Shown one piece after another: positions 47,180-58,509 of a DNA stretch of 60,000 nt. Position numbers and translations under genes: made by a program. Source of the stretch: Owenia fusiformis. Its lineage: Eukaryota > Annelida > Polychaeta > Sabellida > Oweniidae. The stretch spans positions 1,428,001 through 1,488,000 of the forward strand of contig CAIIXF020000006.1 of NCBI GenBank assembly GCA_903813345.2, written 5' to 3'. Within the stretch, counting starts at the first letter, position 1, and each line of letters begins with the position of its first letter. The notes beneath the pieces were generated by a model. The model worked only from the letters and a program-made list of their open reading frames with translations, was not told where the DNA came from and did no database searches.

Positions 47180-47819
47180 TACAGGGCGTCAAATAAGTCT
47201 GTTCTCCCCTTAACTTTTTTAATTCAGTGATAACATAGCGTTGGTATATATCATCTTAAAGGGAATTTAATTTGCTGATCACACACCAAATTTCAGAGTG
47301 ATTGGTTAAATTCCAAATTTTTAGAGTATTTTTAGTGATGTCCATATTTCACTTTTTTAATAGTCTGTATGTCTCCCCCAGCAGCCCGGATGGCCTCAAT
47401 TCTACGAGGATATGATCCTGTATAAATCATTCAGAACGTTTAATCTTAGGTGTTATCAACTATTTTGTGATGAAAAATGCCCCGGCTTCAAAGGCTCCCC
47501 TCTGAATGTAACACATTCTACTTTGTAATGATATTGAGAATCATCGAAATCACCCAATGTTGGCATTGTCACTGCAGTATCAACTTTTCACTTTTCATTC
47601 ACTATAGGCTACCTGGTAATTTTACTTGTTTTGACGTAATCAAAGGCCAACTACACCTTAAAAGAAACATTGTAGGAATTTTATTAAGAATATTTCATTA
47701 TTGATCTTTTGAGGGTGATCAGCATTTTCCATGAGCTTCAAAATGATATATGGGAAAGTATGATAAATTTAAAGATAAAAAAGTTAAGGGGGGAGAACAG
47801 GCTTATTTGACACCCTGTA
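47180..47819 (-). mobile_element. Tc1/mariner-like element, internally deleted
   Basis: A 640-bp element with TA at both edges and ends TACAGGG(C/T)GTCAAATAA followed by G(T/C)CTGTTCTCCCC. The minus strand near 47340-47410 encodes PRRIEAIRAAGGDIQTIKK, like the transposase C-terminus in this superfamily (..RIEAVIAAKGGHT..). The catalytic core is missing. Confidence 0.82.
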
Positions 47820-49142
47820 GTAGCTTAATAAGTTATTGAGAGGAAGGAGCACAATGTGTTTTGAAACGTCAATATTAAAACGGTACTAAGGTAGCACCAA
47901 AAAGTATTATGGATATATGTTTTTGACATATTTCATTGGCGTCGGAAGGGGGAGGGCGTTGAGGACCGCCCCTACCCCCTTTCCTATATTTTTTTAGATT
48001 TGAAACCGAGCTTAGAATTGAAAGCTTGAGAGCTTATTATAAAGTGTAATTATGACAGAAATGATACTTTGTCAGTATCCATACAGTATGTAAATTACAC
48101 TTTGAAGAATAAGTGCAAATTGTATATATTATAGTGTAGTATAGCCGGAAGGGGAAACATTAGAGACTTCGCGGTGTATGTTAAAGTAGTGTGCATTTGA
48201 AATATTATAGTAAAAAGTAGTAGCAACAAAAATATGTATGAGTGTGCAATGACGTCTGTCAGGCATCTGGCTGCATTGCTCCGCCGTGAGTATCCCACAG
48301 GTCCAGGCATAGAACATCTTGGCGCCGTGTGACATCCTGGGCCTCATCCTATGAGAGGTCAAGTGTGGACAACATGACCGTCAGCCGTCTCAAAGTGGTG
48401 CATTGTGGTTATCATATTTAAGTATTTTACCATAAATGTGTTGTAAAATAATTAATGACGGGACCGTGGGGATATACCGCTGTGTATTTTAATAAAAGGT
48501 ACGATATAAGTATAATGTGTATATTGTAAACCACTTACACGATGATGTGTAATAATGGATTTATAAGTTGTATGCCACGCATAGCTGGATGCGTGGAATA
48601 AGATAAGAGGATATAAAAGGACAAGGAAAATGTGAACTAATTTACAGGGAAGCTAGCTTGGAAGGACTGAAACTTGCGCTTCATTAGAACAGGGATATAT
48701 TGATCCCGTAAAAACATTCACAGTAGTGGTACAAAATAGATTGCAATAAATGTAGATGTCTCCCACCGTAACTGCATAACATACCACATAAGGGCTGGAA
48801 TAGGCCAGCCGGGTAATCACATGCAGTCAAGGCAATAGAATGAAACTAAGTAACTGGTGCGTTTTATTCAACCACCGTGTAATTTACACCAAATAGAAAT
48901 ATATGAGTAAGCTACTGCGATGCATTTATACACCGTGAATTTAGCATGTTTGTTGCGTTGTGGTTGTGCACCGTGTAATACAAAGTAATTTTGGTAGGTA
49001 CCACCAAAGTGAAGTTTAAGATAAGTAATATGTTTTAATAGTATAAGTATATGTGAAATTGGAACACCATTCGCACATATTGGTGCGGTATGATAAGAGA
49101 ATGGTAAAAGATATAGCAGGATCCAAGAAAGGACAGGGGGGG
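47820..49142. other. Unassigned region, possible solo LTR
   Basis: No host gene is supported. The stretch 48438-48889 has features of a plus-strand LTR: a TGTTG start, TATAAAAGG near 48613, AATAAA near 48747 and an ACA end. However, I found no target duplication or second copy, so this is only a suggestion. Confidence 0.25.
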
Positions 49143-49892
49143 TGACACACTCAGAATCACACAACAGGCAATAGTGTGCCCGACATAGAGTGTGATTCTT
49201 TTATTACAATAGAAGAGCAATTCCTTCTAAGTGATTTTATGAGGGTAGCTTGACTACATCCAGAGTTTGCAATACGAATACGGCCCGCCATTCCATGCAA
49301 TTTTATGATCACAATCTGTCTCCTCCAATTCACAAGATAAACTAGCTATATACAATTATATACATTGTTTATTTACATGTTCTATCCCTACCCCCAGTTA
49401 GCCTACATAATTGAATAAGTTTACATTCTATTTGATATGTAAATTCCCCGAAATATGAGAAAAATATCAGCAGCTCATAAAAGCGCCCTTACGTTCAAAT
49501 TTCCCTCCCTTTCTCCAAGAGCTACAGGCCGCATGCGCAAAAGTGGGAATCACTAAAAGTTACAGGGGGCATGCGCGTGACGTCACTAATGGAATCTCCC
49601 AAGAAAGGTTTTTTAAAAGTTTGCAAATATGTCAATTACAGTGGAATACTTGCGAAATACTCAAGATTCCGTACGATTATACATGCATATAGATTCACAA
49701 AGCTACAAAGTAGAGAAATACGCTAAAAATGGTGATTGAAGAGATCGCTAAGACTCGAAATGGCGACCGAATTATCGCCCGGAACATTTCAAGAAATATT
49801 TGAGAATTGAAGTTGAGTTAATGGTAAGTGAAAGATACGAGGCATAAACATATTTAGGTCTTCCATTGACTGCTATACCCTCAAATACCACA
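49143..49892 (-). mobile_element. LTR of the Ty3/Gypsy element
   Basis: On the minus strand it runs from TGTGGTATTTGAGGG to GAGTGTGTCA, about 750 bp with TG...CA ends. It contains AATAAA about 75 bp before its end. Directly upstream (49893-49905) is the polypurine tract AGAGGGGGATAA, which primes plus-strand DNA synthesis. It is placed as the 3' LTR of the element encoding pol at 51657-54782. No second LTR is in the window, so the outer edge is inferred. Confidence 0.65.
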
Positions 49893-50038
49893 TTATCCCC
49901 CTCTAAAAGAAATGACTTCGCCTCGAAGTGCTAAAATACAGTTAAATTTCATTTGTTCAAATTCATCAAAATGTCAATGTCTATATATTCATAAAGTTCA
50001 TCAATGTTCATATATTAGTAGTCACTCATTGTAGGTTG

Positions 50039-51253
50039 TTACTGCTCCTGGGGGAGTTTCCCGAAGACAGCATCGAGTCGTGCTGCAATTGTTGGCTCTT
50101 TCTTCTTTGAGGGGATTGGGTCAACATCCTCCTGGAGGACCACCTTCTGGTCAAAGGTGCTGGTTTTCATGCTCCATGTCACTTCGGTGGGTCCCTCCCG
50201 CCATGTAATGGACTCGGTCCTACTAACTCCGGGAATGGTGGTAATGGCCTGCTCGCCGGAGCTATGTAGACCCTTCCGCAGAGTGGAGCGAAAGGTCTGG
50301 CCTCTTCTAGATGTGGAGAGGCTGGAGGGGGCCAAGTGGAGTCCAAAGAGTCTGGGGTCCATAGGAGACACACTTCCAACTCCCACCTGAAAGGGGCTGT
50401 CAAGTGGAATAAGTTTCCACGGCCGGGTACTTGGGGACCTCTTAGGGCAGGTGGCCTTGGACGGCTGGGGCCTCCTCACAGTTGGTGGTGTGGGAGCCTC
50501 CGCATCCACTGTAGCTGGGGCCCTGGAGACTTCTTCAATCAGCCCTTCTATCGTTGTAGTAAGTAATCTACCCAGGTTAGACAGAGCTGTCTCACTGGGT
50601 TTAGGGGGGGTCTCGAGCGACATCAAAGACACTGGGGCCGCCCTCTGGTCTGTGCTAATGGCAACCCCAGGCTCGATGTCGCTACTCTGGTCCTTCCCAC
50701 TGGCATTCTCTGGGTTGCTTGCTAGCGTCTCACTCGGGCTCTCGAGTGGAAGTGAGGGAACTGGGGCCGCCCTCTGGTCTACAGCAACGGCAACCCCAGG
50801 CTCACGGTTACCACTCTCACCCTCCTGCAATACCACAGTCCGGACGTCTAGAATATCGTTCGGGTTACAACACCCTAGAGATAACGAGTCAACATCAAAC
50901 ACAAACCCGAGGTCCGCAGGGGCGTCCAAAGATGGTGTAGGGCTCGCTGCTGGCCTGGGCATCATACTGGATGCCTCAGGGACGGCCACACATGTCATAC
51001 TGGACATGGTGGTTGCTGACTTTGGGTGCTTCCTCCTTAGGTGGTCATTGAGGGACCTTCTCCGGGTGAAATATTGTCCACACCCATCCTTCTTACACCG
51101 GTATCCGTCATGGTTGTGTCTCTTGGGGTGCCTTCTGGCCATGTGGTGCTGAAGTAGACCAAGATGGTTGAAGTCTCTTCCACACTCCTCACATTGGACA
51201 GATGGCTTGCGCCCAAGGCGGCTGTGTACTGGTCTGGACATCTGGAATGACAA
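50039..51253 (-). CDS. C2H2 zinc-finger ORF downstream of Gypsy pol
   Basis: A 404-residue frame in the env position between pol and the 3' LTR. Two C2H2 fingers sit near the N-terminus: C21, C24, H37, H42 (CEECGRDFNHLGLLQHHMAR) and C53, C58, H71, H76 (CKKDGCGQYFTRRRSLNDHL). The rest is Pro/Ser-rich and probably disordered. It includes a duplicated block of about 45 residues (EPGVAVAVDQRAAPVPSLPL and EPGVAISTDQRAAPVSLMSL) and ends DAVFGKLPQEQ. There is no signal peptide, fusion peptide or transmembrane segment, so it is not an env. The region is much richer in G+C than its flanks. It starts about 400 nt after the pol stop on the same strand. A nucleic-acid-binding or regulatory role is inference. 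Confidence 0.75.
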   Translation of the reverse strand: MSFQMSRPVHSRLGRKPSVQCEECGRDFNHLGLLQHHMARRHPKRHNHDGYRCKKDGCGQYFTRRRSLNDHLRRKHPKSATTMSSMTCVAVPEASSMMPRPAASPTPSLDAPADLGFVFDVDSLSLGCCNPNDILDVRTVVLQEGESGNREPGVAVAVDQRAAPVPSLPLESPSETLASNPENASGKDQSSDIEPGVAISTDQRAAPVSLMSLETPPKPSETALSNLGRLLTTTIEGLIEEVSRAPATVDAEAPTPPTVRRPQPSKATCPKRSPSTRPWKLIPLDSPFQVGVGSVSPMDPRLFGLHLAPSSLSTSRRGQTFRSTLRKGLHSSGEQAITTIPGVSRTESITWREGPTEVTWSMKTSTFDQKVVLQEDVDPIPSKKKEPTIAARLDAVFGKLPQEQ

Positions 51254-51656
51254 AAGGAGGGATTAGATATAAAGACTGTGCTATGGACATACAGGGGATA
51301 AAGTTACTGCCGTAGAAGATAGGGTCGGCTCCTCACCTCCCAGGAATCATCAGGCTCTGGAATCATGAGATAGCATGAATATAATCTCATTAACTATGAT
51401 ATTGCATAGATAATCAATGTTATTAATCGGGACTTAAGCTTGCTATAAGGCAATCTCAAGGATGTTTGGCCGGGGACTTGAAGTTGGCCTTAAATGTTTA
51501 TTCATATTAATTAAGTGAGTTAGTCTGAGTATATATATTTTTTTTTATTCATTTATTGACTTAGATTCCCCAAAACAATTTCACATAAAACTGTAATAAT
51601 TGTCAGTCATTTATTTGTCAGATTAATTCAGGTTTATTTGGACCAGAAGAATCAAC

Positions 51657-54600
51657 TTAATCTGCAGGGGTCACAGGGGATTCCTCGGCATCGGGCAATG
51701 TCTCTGGGAGATCACAGGTCCCCAAGAAAGGCTTTAGACGATTGTGGTGTACGGTCTTCCTTTTGCCATATCGGGCCACCTCAAACACCAAGTCAGAAAG
51801 TTTCCGCCTGACCCGATATGGTCCTTCCCACTTGTTTTGCAGCTTTGGGGATAGCCCTGGCCTGCGTACTGCGGAGTGCAACCATACTGGGTCGCCAACA
51901 TGGTACTTGTTGTAAACAATCTTGTTGTCGTAATTGCGCTTCTGTTGGCTGGCAGATTTCTGGAGGTTGTGCCGGGCTACTTCTTCCACCATCCAGAGGG
52001 CATCCCTAGCCTCAGACACGTATGACTGGTACACAACTGGGTCGTGACCTTTTGGTGCAGGACCTAGAAGAAGGTCAATGGGTAGTCGCATTTCCCGGCC
52101 AAGCATTAGCCTAGCAGGGGAAAATCCGGTACTTCGATGGATGGAAGAGCGGTACGAGAATAAAACCCATGGAAGTTTTTCATCCCAATCCCTCTGGTGC
52201 AATGAAATCACCTTCCGTAGCATCAGCTGGAGGGTGCGATTCATTCTCTCGAGGCACCCATTGCTCTGGGGGTGCATTGCAGTAGTTCGGGTTTTATCAA
52301 TATCCATTAGACTACACAGCCCTTGGAAAAGATCAGCTTCGAATTGACGGCCTTGATCCGTGTGAAGTTGCAGGGGCACACCAAACCGAGTGATGTAAGA
52401 TCGGACAAGGGCCTCAGCTACGGTCTCAGCAGTAATATCGGGCATCGGTACCGCTTCGGGCCACTTGGTGAAAGCATCTTCAAGCACTAGGATGTACTTG
52501 TTCTCCTTGTATGTGGGAATTAGGGGCCCAAGGATATCCACAAAGAGTCGTTCGCCAGGGGCTCCGGCAGGGAAGGACTTCAGAGGGGCTTTTGGAGTCC
52601 GGTTACGATTGCTGGCCGCTTGACACCTGGTGCACTGACCACACCAATTTTCAACATCGGCTCTGTAATTTGGCCAGTAATACCGGGAAAGCACTCTCTC
52701 GATCGTGCGAGTTATGCCCATGTGTCCCATTGCACCATGTAGTGCATCAAATGCTGTGCGTTGAAGTTTCTTTGGCAGCACAGATTGTATCAGGGGTTCA
52801 TCAATTGAAGTTTTAGCCTTTCTACTGAGAATTTCCTTCTCTATCAACAGAGCATCAAACTGCCCCCAAAGTTGTTTGTGTAATGGACTACAAGGTGTAA
52901 TCTCTTCGCGCGAAGGTCGAGTACTAGTTTCCACCCAAGAAATCACGTCGGCAAGCACGGGGTCTGCACGTTGACAATCTTTCAAATCAGAAACTGGTAT
53001 AAGCCAGTTTTTCTCTGCAGAGCGGGTAGTCACTGCTCGAACGGAAAGATCTCGGTCCTCACGTCGTTCACACTTGCCACAAGGGCCACATGGAATACGG
53101 GACAGGCCATCAGCGTTTCCATGTTTGACGCCTGGTCTATGCTCGATAGTGTAGTCATACGTTCCCAAAATCTCGAGCCATCGGGCCATTTGACCTTCTG
53201 GAGATTTAAAGTTGATCAACCAACGAAGACTACTATGATCGGTGCGGATCTTGAAGTTTACCCCATAGATGTAATGGTGAAAATTCTTCAGAGCTAAGAT
53301 AATTGCGAGAAGCTCACGGCGTGTGACGCAATAGTTGGTCTCAGGTCGACTGAAGGTATGACTGTAGTAAGCAACAGGCCTCTCATCCCCATCAAGGACT
53401 TGGGACAGCACCGCACCGGCCCCAAAAGCACTTGCGTCAGTGTCAACAATGAATGGCACTCCTATCACAGGATACGCTAACACTGGAGCGGTGACAAGAG
53501 CTTCCTTCAGGTCGTTAAAAGCAGACTGGCATCCAGGAGACCAGACAAAGGTGGTATCTTTCTCTGTCAGTCGCACCAATGCTTTGGCTCTATGGGAGAA
53601 ATTCCTCACGAACCGGCGATAGTAGGCACATGTTCCAAGGAAACTTCTAACCGCTTTAACACCACAGGGCACAGGCCATTCTTTAACAGCTTTAACCTTA
53701 TCAGGGTTAGGCCGGATGCCATCGGCAGATACTTGATGTCCAAGGAATGATACTTCTTCAGCCAGAAAATTGCATTTCTTCGGAGCAATTTTCATTCCGG
53801 AATGATGAATCCGCGACAAAACTTCTTCGAGGCGGGTAAGATGTTCGTCAAAAGTTTTGGAGTATACAATGACGTCATCGATGTAAACTAGGCAGGTCTC
53901 CCAATGGAGGCCCTGAAGCACTTTCTCCATCAGACGCTCGAAGGTGGCAGGGGCATTACAAAGCCCAAAGGGCATTACAGTGAACTGATACAGCCCGTTA
54001 CCAGCAGAAAATGCAGTCTTCTCAGCATCGGTTGGGTCCATCGGTATTTGCCAATATCCACTCGCCATATCGAGAGAGCTGAAGTATCGCCTGCCAGAGA
54101 GAGCATCCAGGGAGTCGTCTATTCGTGGCAACGGATAGCTATCCTTCTTGGACAGATCATTGACCAATCGGAAATCTATACAGAATCGTACAGTACCATC
54201 TTTTTTCTTGCACAGGACTACTGGAGATGACCAAGGACTAGTAGATGGTTCTATTATCCCATTCTTCAGCATACGGTCCACTTCAGCGTAGGCGACCTCC
54301 CGTTTGTGTAGCGGTAATCTTCGGGGTGGCACTTTCACGGGTCGACTGTTTCCGGTATCAATGGAGTGTGTTACCAGATCGGTCTTACCCAAATCAGCCT
54401 TGTCTTTAGCAAAAACATGACCATATTTCATCAAAAGGTTATGTAATTTCACTTTCTGCTCTTTGTTACAGTGGATAGAACTGCGATCATACAAGTCTCG
54501 AAGATGGGCAGGCAAATTACCCTCGATGTTTACAGCTCGGATGCCACAATCTGACGATTCATCTGGAGATACACATTCTTCCAGGCATTCCACAGGTTCA

Positions 54601-54782
54601 CAAATGGCAATTGTAGACTCTGTCATGACTTTCAGTGGCTGACTGGTTATGTTCGCTACTCTGACTGGGACCAGGGTTGAGTGTAAATCAATGACACTCC
54701 GTGCCACCAGAAACTCTCGGTCAAGATGAGATGGAGGCTCTAAGACACCAAAACTGCCAGAAATATCACCATAGCAACACAA
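51657..54782 (-). CDS. pol: Ty3/Gypsy pol polyprotein (RT-RNase H-integrase), 5' truncated
   Basis: A 1041-residue open frame of a Metaviridae-type retrotransposon. It begins in the linker after the protease (SGSFGVLEPPSHLDREFLVA), with a TTG rather than an ATG, and a stop lies just upstream. Gag and protease are therefore missing. Reverse transcriptase has FCIDFRLVND, MPFGLCNAPATFER and the catalytic YIDD (300-303). RNase H has IVDTDASAFGAGAVLS and a conserved YCVTRRELLA. Integrase has the HHCC zinc module (GHMGITRTIERV, WCGQCTRCQ), the D...D...E core (FVDILGP, HTDQGRQFEAD, NGCLERMNRT) and a GPY/F-type end (NKWEGPYRVRRKL). No stop or frameshift interrupts it, so the insertion or its source is young. 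Confidence 0.95.
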   Translation of the reverse strand: MCCYGDISGSFGVLEPPSHLDREFLVARSVIDLHSTLVPVRVANITSQPLKVMTESTIAICEPVECLEECVSPDESSDCGIRAVNIEGNLPAHLRDLYDRSSIHCNKEQKVKLHNLLMKYGHVFAKDKADLGKTDLVTHSIDTGNSRPVKVPPRRLPLHKREVAYAEVDRMLKNGIIEPSTSPWSSPVVLCKKKDGTVRFCIDFRLVNDLSKKDSYPLPRIDDSLDALSGRRYFSSLDMASGYWQIPMDPTDAEKTAFSAGNGLYQFTVMPFGLCNAPATFERLMEKVLQGLHWETCLVYIDDVIVYSKTFDEHLTRLEEVLSRIHHSGMKIAPKKCNFLAEEVSFLGHQVSADGIRPNPDKVKAVKEWPVPCGVKAVRSFLGTCAYYRRFVRNFSHRAKALVRLTEKDTTFVWSPGCQSAFNDLKEALVTAPVLAYPVIGVPFIVDTDASAFGAGAVLSQVLDGDERPVAYYSHTFSRPETNYCVTRRELLAIILALKNFHHYIYGVNFKIRTDHSSLRWLINFKSPEGQMARWLEILGTYDYTIEHRPGVKHGNADGLSRIPCGPCGKCERREDRDLSVRAVTTRSAEKNWLIPVSDLKDCQRADPVLADVISWVETSTRPSREEITPCSPLHKQLWGQFDALLIEKEILSRKAKTSIDEPLIQSVLPKKLQRTAFDALHGAMGHMGITRTIERVLSRYYWPNYRADVENWCGQCTRCQAASNRNRTPKAPLKSFPAGAPGERLFVDILGPLIPTYKENKYILVLEDAFTKWPEAVPMPDITAETVAEALVRSYITRFGVPLQLHTDQGRQFEADLFQGLCSLMDIDKTRTTAMHPQSNGCLERMNRTLQLMLRKVISLHQRDWDEKLPWVLFSYRSSIHRSTGFSPARLMLGREMRLPIDLLLGPAPKGHDPVVYQSYVSEARDALWMVEEVARHNLQKSASQQKRNYDNKIVYNKYHVGDPVWLHSAVRRPGLSPKLQNKWEGPYRVRRKLSDLVFEVARYGKRKTVHHNRLKPFLGTCDLPETLPDAEESPVTPAD

Positions 54783-54799
54783 GCGACCCTCGAGGATCG

Positions 54800-55278
54800 A
54801 CTTAATTCAATTTCAAAGGTCACTATTGATCAGCTGTTCACTTCTCCGTTTGAGAGCCATAAGTTTCAAAATCTAACATGGCTCTCGAAGTGAGTAAGTA
54901 AGGCCCAATTATGCCTAGCTTTAAGAGAGCAGCCCAACCTGTACATTTTGTAGATTGCAATGGCCTTTGAAGCACTGAGAGCTGTACCAAAATAAACATC
55001 ATTCTTTGAATTGACATTGGCATTTTGGAGAAAATGGCATTCGTTTGAAAACCATGGATTGCTGCGCGCAGAATCCAAGTTTTTCTTCTTTGCCAGGGAG
55101 CACATTTGGTGCATGTCCTGAACTAGCCATCAATAGAAATGAGAAAATTGACAATCCACTCCTTCACAATGTTATGCATTGACTAATGTACATTTTTGCC
55201 AAGACTTAATCTGATCGCGCCATATATGTGGAAATTAAAGGAAGAAACGACGGTCCACTTTTTTCTGGCTAACCTGTA
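54800..55278 (-). mobile_element. Mariner-like relic next to the Gypsy truncation point
   Basis: Minus-strand fragments at 54838-55114 include WFSNECHFLQNANVNSKND (like FSDE..F..NG.VN.QN of mariner transposases) and LKLGIIGPYLL (like GIIGPFFF), in two frames. The right edge reads, inverted, TACAGGTTAGCCAGAAAAAA and ends at TA 55277-55278. The left end is not seen. The Gypsy sequence begins within about 20 bp of it, so one element probably broke the other. Confidence 0.6.
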
Positions 55279-55395
55279 TGTTTCGGCCAATGCAAGATTA
55301 ATCACTTTGTTAAGAGGACAATGTCATGATATGAGAGCGAGGGTGTGATATGTAAGTTATCAGAAGTTGTGTTATACATCTTTCAATTTCAAAAA

Positions 55396-58300
55396 ATGAT
55401 TAAATTAACAGCAATTGTGCTATTTCTGCTATATGGACACTGTGCATTGGCTAATGCAGCACGCCCTGACCCAACGGACCAATATGACTACAATGCGGCT
55501 CTATCAACAAAGGATACTTACCACATTTACTGGAATTACACAAATGAAACAATCACTTTTGAAGTTCACGCAAATACACTTGGATACGTCGGATTTGGAT
55601 TCTCACCCAATGGAGGAATGAAACGATCAGATATGATAATAGGATGGGTAGGAGCTGACGGAACAGTATATTTTAAGGTAATGTATAGGCCTACTGACCT
55701 TGCAGACTGCATTAGCAAATCGTATGAACAAAAAAGCCCTCGATGTTACTTTTCACATAAATATTGCGAAAAAATATGTATACAATGAAACGACTTTATC
55801 TCAGAGATGTGTGAATTGTATATAACAATAAATTGTGTAGGGCTGTTTTCTGCTTTTAAAATAGTTTTCTTTAATTTTAGGATAGACATACCAATGATTC
55901 ATTAACGACACCGACAATTGATGAAAAGCAGGACTATTACCTCGACTATGGACTCGAGAAAGATGGGTGGACCGTCCTGAAGTTTTGGCGTTTGTTAGAC
56001 ACTTGTGACGACCTTGATTGGCCAATTGATGTTAGTAACCTACTACAAGTTGATAAATGCATGCAATCATGAAATTAAGTATAATAATTCTTAAAAAGTA
56101 TAAGTTCCAAAATTGTACCGAATGAAATGGGAGTACCTTCCTTTTCTTAGTTAAAAACCTTAACATTTGACATGATAGAGACAATTCATTTGCAGTTAAG
56201 GAATCGAAAACTCTCCTTGTAAATTCCTAGAAATTTGACATTTTAGATGCACGATATGTATAGTCTGCCACGTGACCTGTTTTGATATGTGGGCGAACCG
56301 ATAATGGGTTATAATTATGGGCATGCTTGGTAATATACAATGTGACGATTGCGAATTTTCAGTGCTGACTTTTCTTCCAATGGGTGTTTATATCGATGAT
56401 GTAATCTCATTTACGCTCTCCATTACACTTGTTTTCTTTTGATTTTACAGGATGGAACAGTAAAGGTTATATGGTCTTACCATCCTGATGACCCAAGCTC
56501 AGACACCGATCTACTATACCATGGACAAAACAGAAGAGGGTCTAAGTCCATCCAACTAATAACACATAGAGGAAAATCTGCCCCTGTGCTACCCGATGAT
56601 GTAGAATCATTGCAGTTTTGTCTAACAAACGTAAGTTGCTTTTGCATGGACATCCGTATCCACATGACAATTTAAATGGTATTTTATCTTGAACAATACA
56701 TAAAGACAATCATTTCGCCACTTTCATGGTTATGCTATGATTGCAAAATTTGTGTCAACATTTCAGGTATCAGTCCCATCAAGACGCACAACGTACTGGT
56801 GTCAAGGATTCTTGGTTCCAACCTTCGAAAAGAAACAGCATGTTGTTGCAGTAAGAACACAACTCGCTTACTCTTTTTACTAAAATTACTGTTACAACAG
56901 TAAACAATTATATTCTGTGGATAAATATATTCAAGGTATCAATTTATATATGAAAAGTGTTTTGAGATTTCTCATGGACAGCCCTTCACAAGAGTGCAAA
57001 AAAGTGTCATTGATAATCCAAAGATTTTTCTAGACTCTGAAGAAGAATTATATGTTTAAAGTTCAAAGTCTATTCATGAACCATACAATATTTATCAGTG
57101 AATTCTAGAACAAGAAATACAATCACTAAGCATTTTAAACCATATATGCCATTATACTTGTCTTTCTTCCTGAATGATTAAATCACAGTAGAACTTCTTT
57201 TTTTTCTCTTGAATAATCACGTCATGTATTAACAGCTTAAGATACAAATTAAACGATGCATGAATTAAGGATTTAAGCCTTGGACTCAGTGCATTGTGTG
57301 CTGAACCATTCCACGAAGATGTTTCCAAATCTTTCCATGACCCTGCATGTTGAATGCAAAGTTTAAGAAACAACATCTGAGTGGAATGAAGCAACAAGCA
57401 AGCCATGGGCTTAAATTCTTTCCACACAGTATATGCGTTTAACATTGTCAACAACTTATATAAATGCATTATAGTTTAAAGAAATCGTCCAACCTGGAAA
57501 TGAAGGACTAGTGCACCACATCATCCTCTACGCGTGTCACCACGAGATAAATGAATCCCACCACGGCTATGCCTCCAAGTGTTTCAATCCCAACATGCCT
57601 GACAACATGGTGCTGTGTACGAGTATAGTATTTGGCTGGGCCGTAGGAGCTGGGGTATGTATTTGTTCCTTAATCTTAATCAAACATATAGTTTCTCAGT
57701 AAACCATTAGTCTGAACATTTCGGAATTAGAACTACATGAAATGTTTCACTTCCAGATGTTCGCACTGCCTCCGCACGCTGGTATGCCAATTGGTCCAGG
57801 ATCCAACTTCAACTTTGTACTGATGGAAGTTCATTGGGACAATCCTCAATCAATACAAGGTACATTTGTCGTTTTAAGAAGTGAAGTAGTCTTTAAACAT
57901 AATACATTAATTTAGCAAACATTGAAACACTGATAGTATATACTGTAGATGAAAACTACAAGTTGTAAATATGTTGGCGCACTATGTATATGTAATTTTT
58001 AGGACTTTATGATACATCTGGATTGGAACTTATCTACACACCGACCTTGAGACAATATGATGCCACCATGCTAGAGACTGGTATCATAAGTGGGCATAGC
58101 TTCCAAGTGAACCCCCCACACACACCAGCCTTCATCAATCCAGGGACGTGTACATCCGAATGCTTAACTGCTGTAAGATATTAGTGTCTTCAATGTTGAT
58201 GTCTTTTAACAAAATGTCATTTACATCATTAAATAACAAGCATCTTTAGTTTTATATGTATTTGTCTTGATGTAACAGCATGTCCGTTGGCCTTCAACGT

Positions 58301-58509
58301 TTTCCATATTTCAGGCAATGGCGGCATCTAATGCAAATGATGGGATAAAACTTATCGGAGTCCAATTGCATGCACATCTCGCTGCAACAGGTATATTGGT
58401 ACGCCACTTCAGGAAAGGAGTAGAACTACCCGAGATTCAGAGAGACAACAACTATGACTTCAACTTTCAAGAAACGAGGCATCTTCCACAGGAAGTTACC
58501 GTCTTACCA
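55396..58509 (+). CDS. MOXD1: DBH-like monooxygenase (MOXD1-type), eight 5' exons
   Basis: Copper type II ascorbate-dependent monooxygenase related to dopamine beta-hydroxylase. Exons: 55396-55677, 55881-56030, 56451-56630, 56767-56850, 57475-57654, 57757-57859, 58003-58172 and 58315-58509. Phases agree, about 448 residues so far. A signal peptide (MIKLTAIVLFLLYGHCALA) precedes a DOMON domain with YVGFGFSPNGGMKRSDMIIG. The first catalytic half has VIWSYHPDDP, TYWCQGF and the copper-binding His pair in GLVHHIILYACH. The second has YDTSGLELIYTPTLR, and LHAHLAATG, where HxH is the second copper site. Exon 2 uses a weak donor (GTTAGT). The exon-5 acceptor was placed at TATAG/TTTAAAGAAATC because only that keeps phase. 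The 3' end lies beyond 60000 or was not recognised. The choice between MOXD1 and other DBH-like paralogues is open. Confidence 0.92.

Noticed and set aside
50451-51152. 233-codon plus-strand frame
   Set aside because: It is antisense to the zinc-finger ORF, whose C2H2 spacing and position downstream of pol make the minus strand the coding one.
51818-54230. Several plus-strand frames of 60-108 codons
   Set aside because: They are shadows of the Gypsy pol frame.
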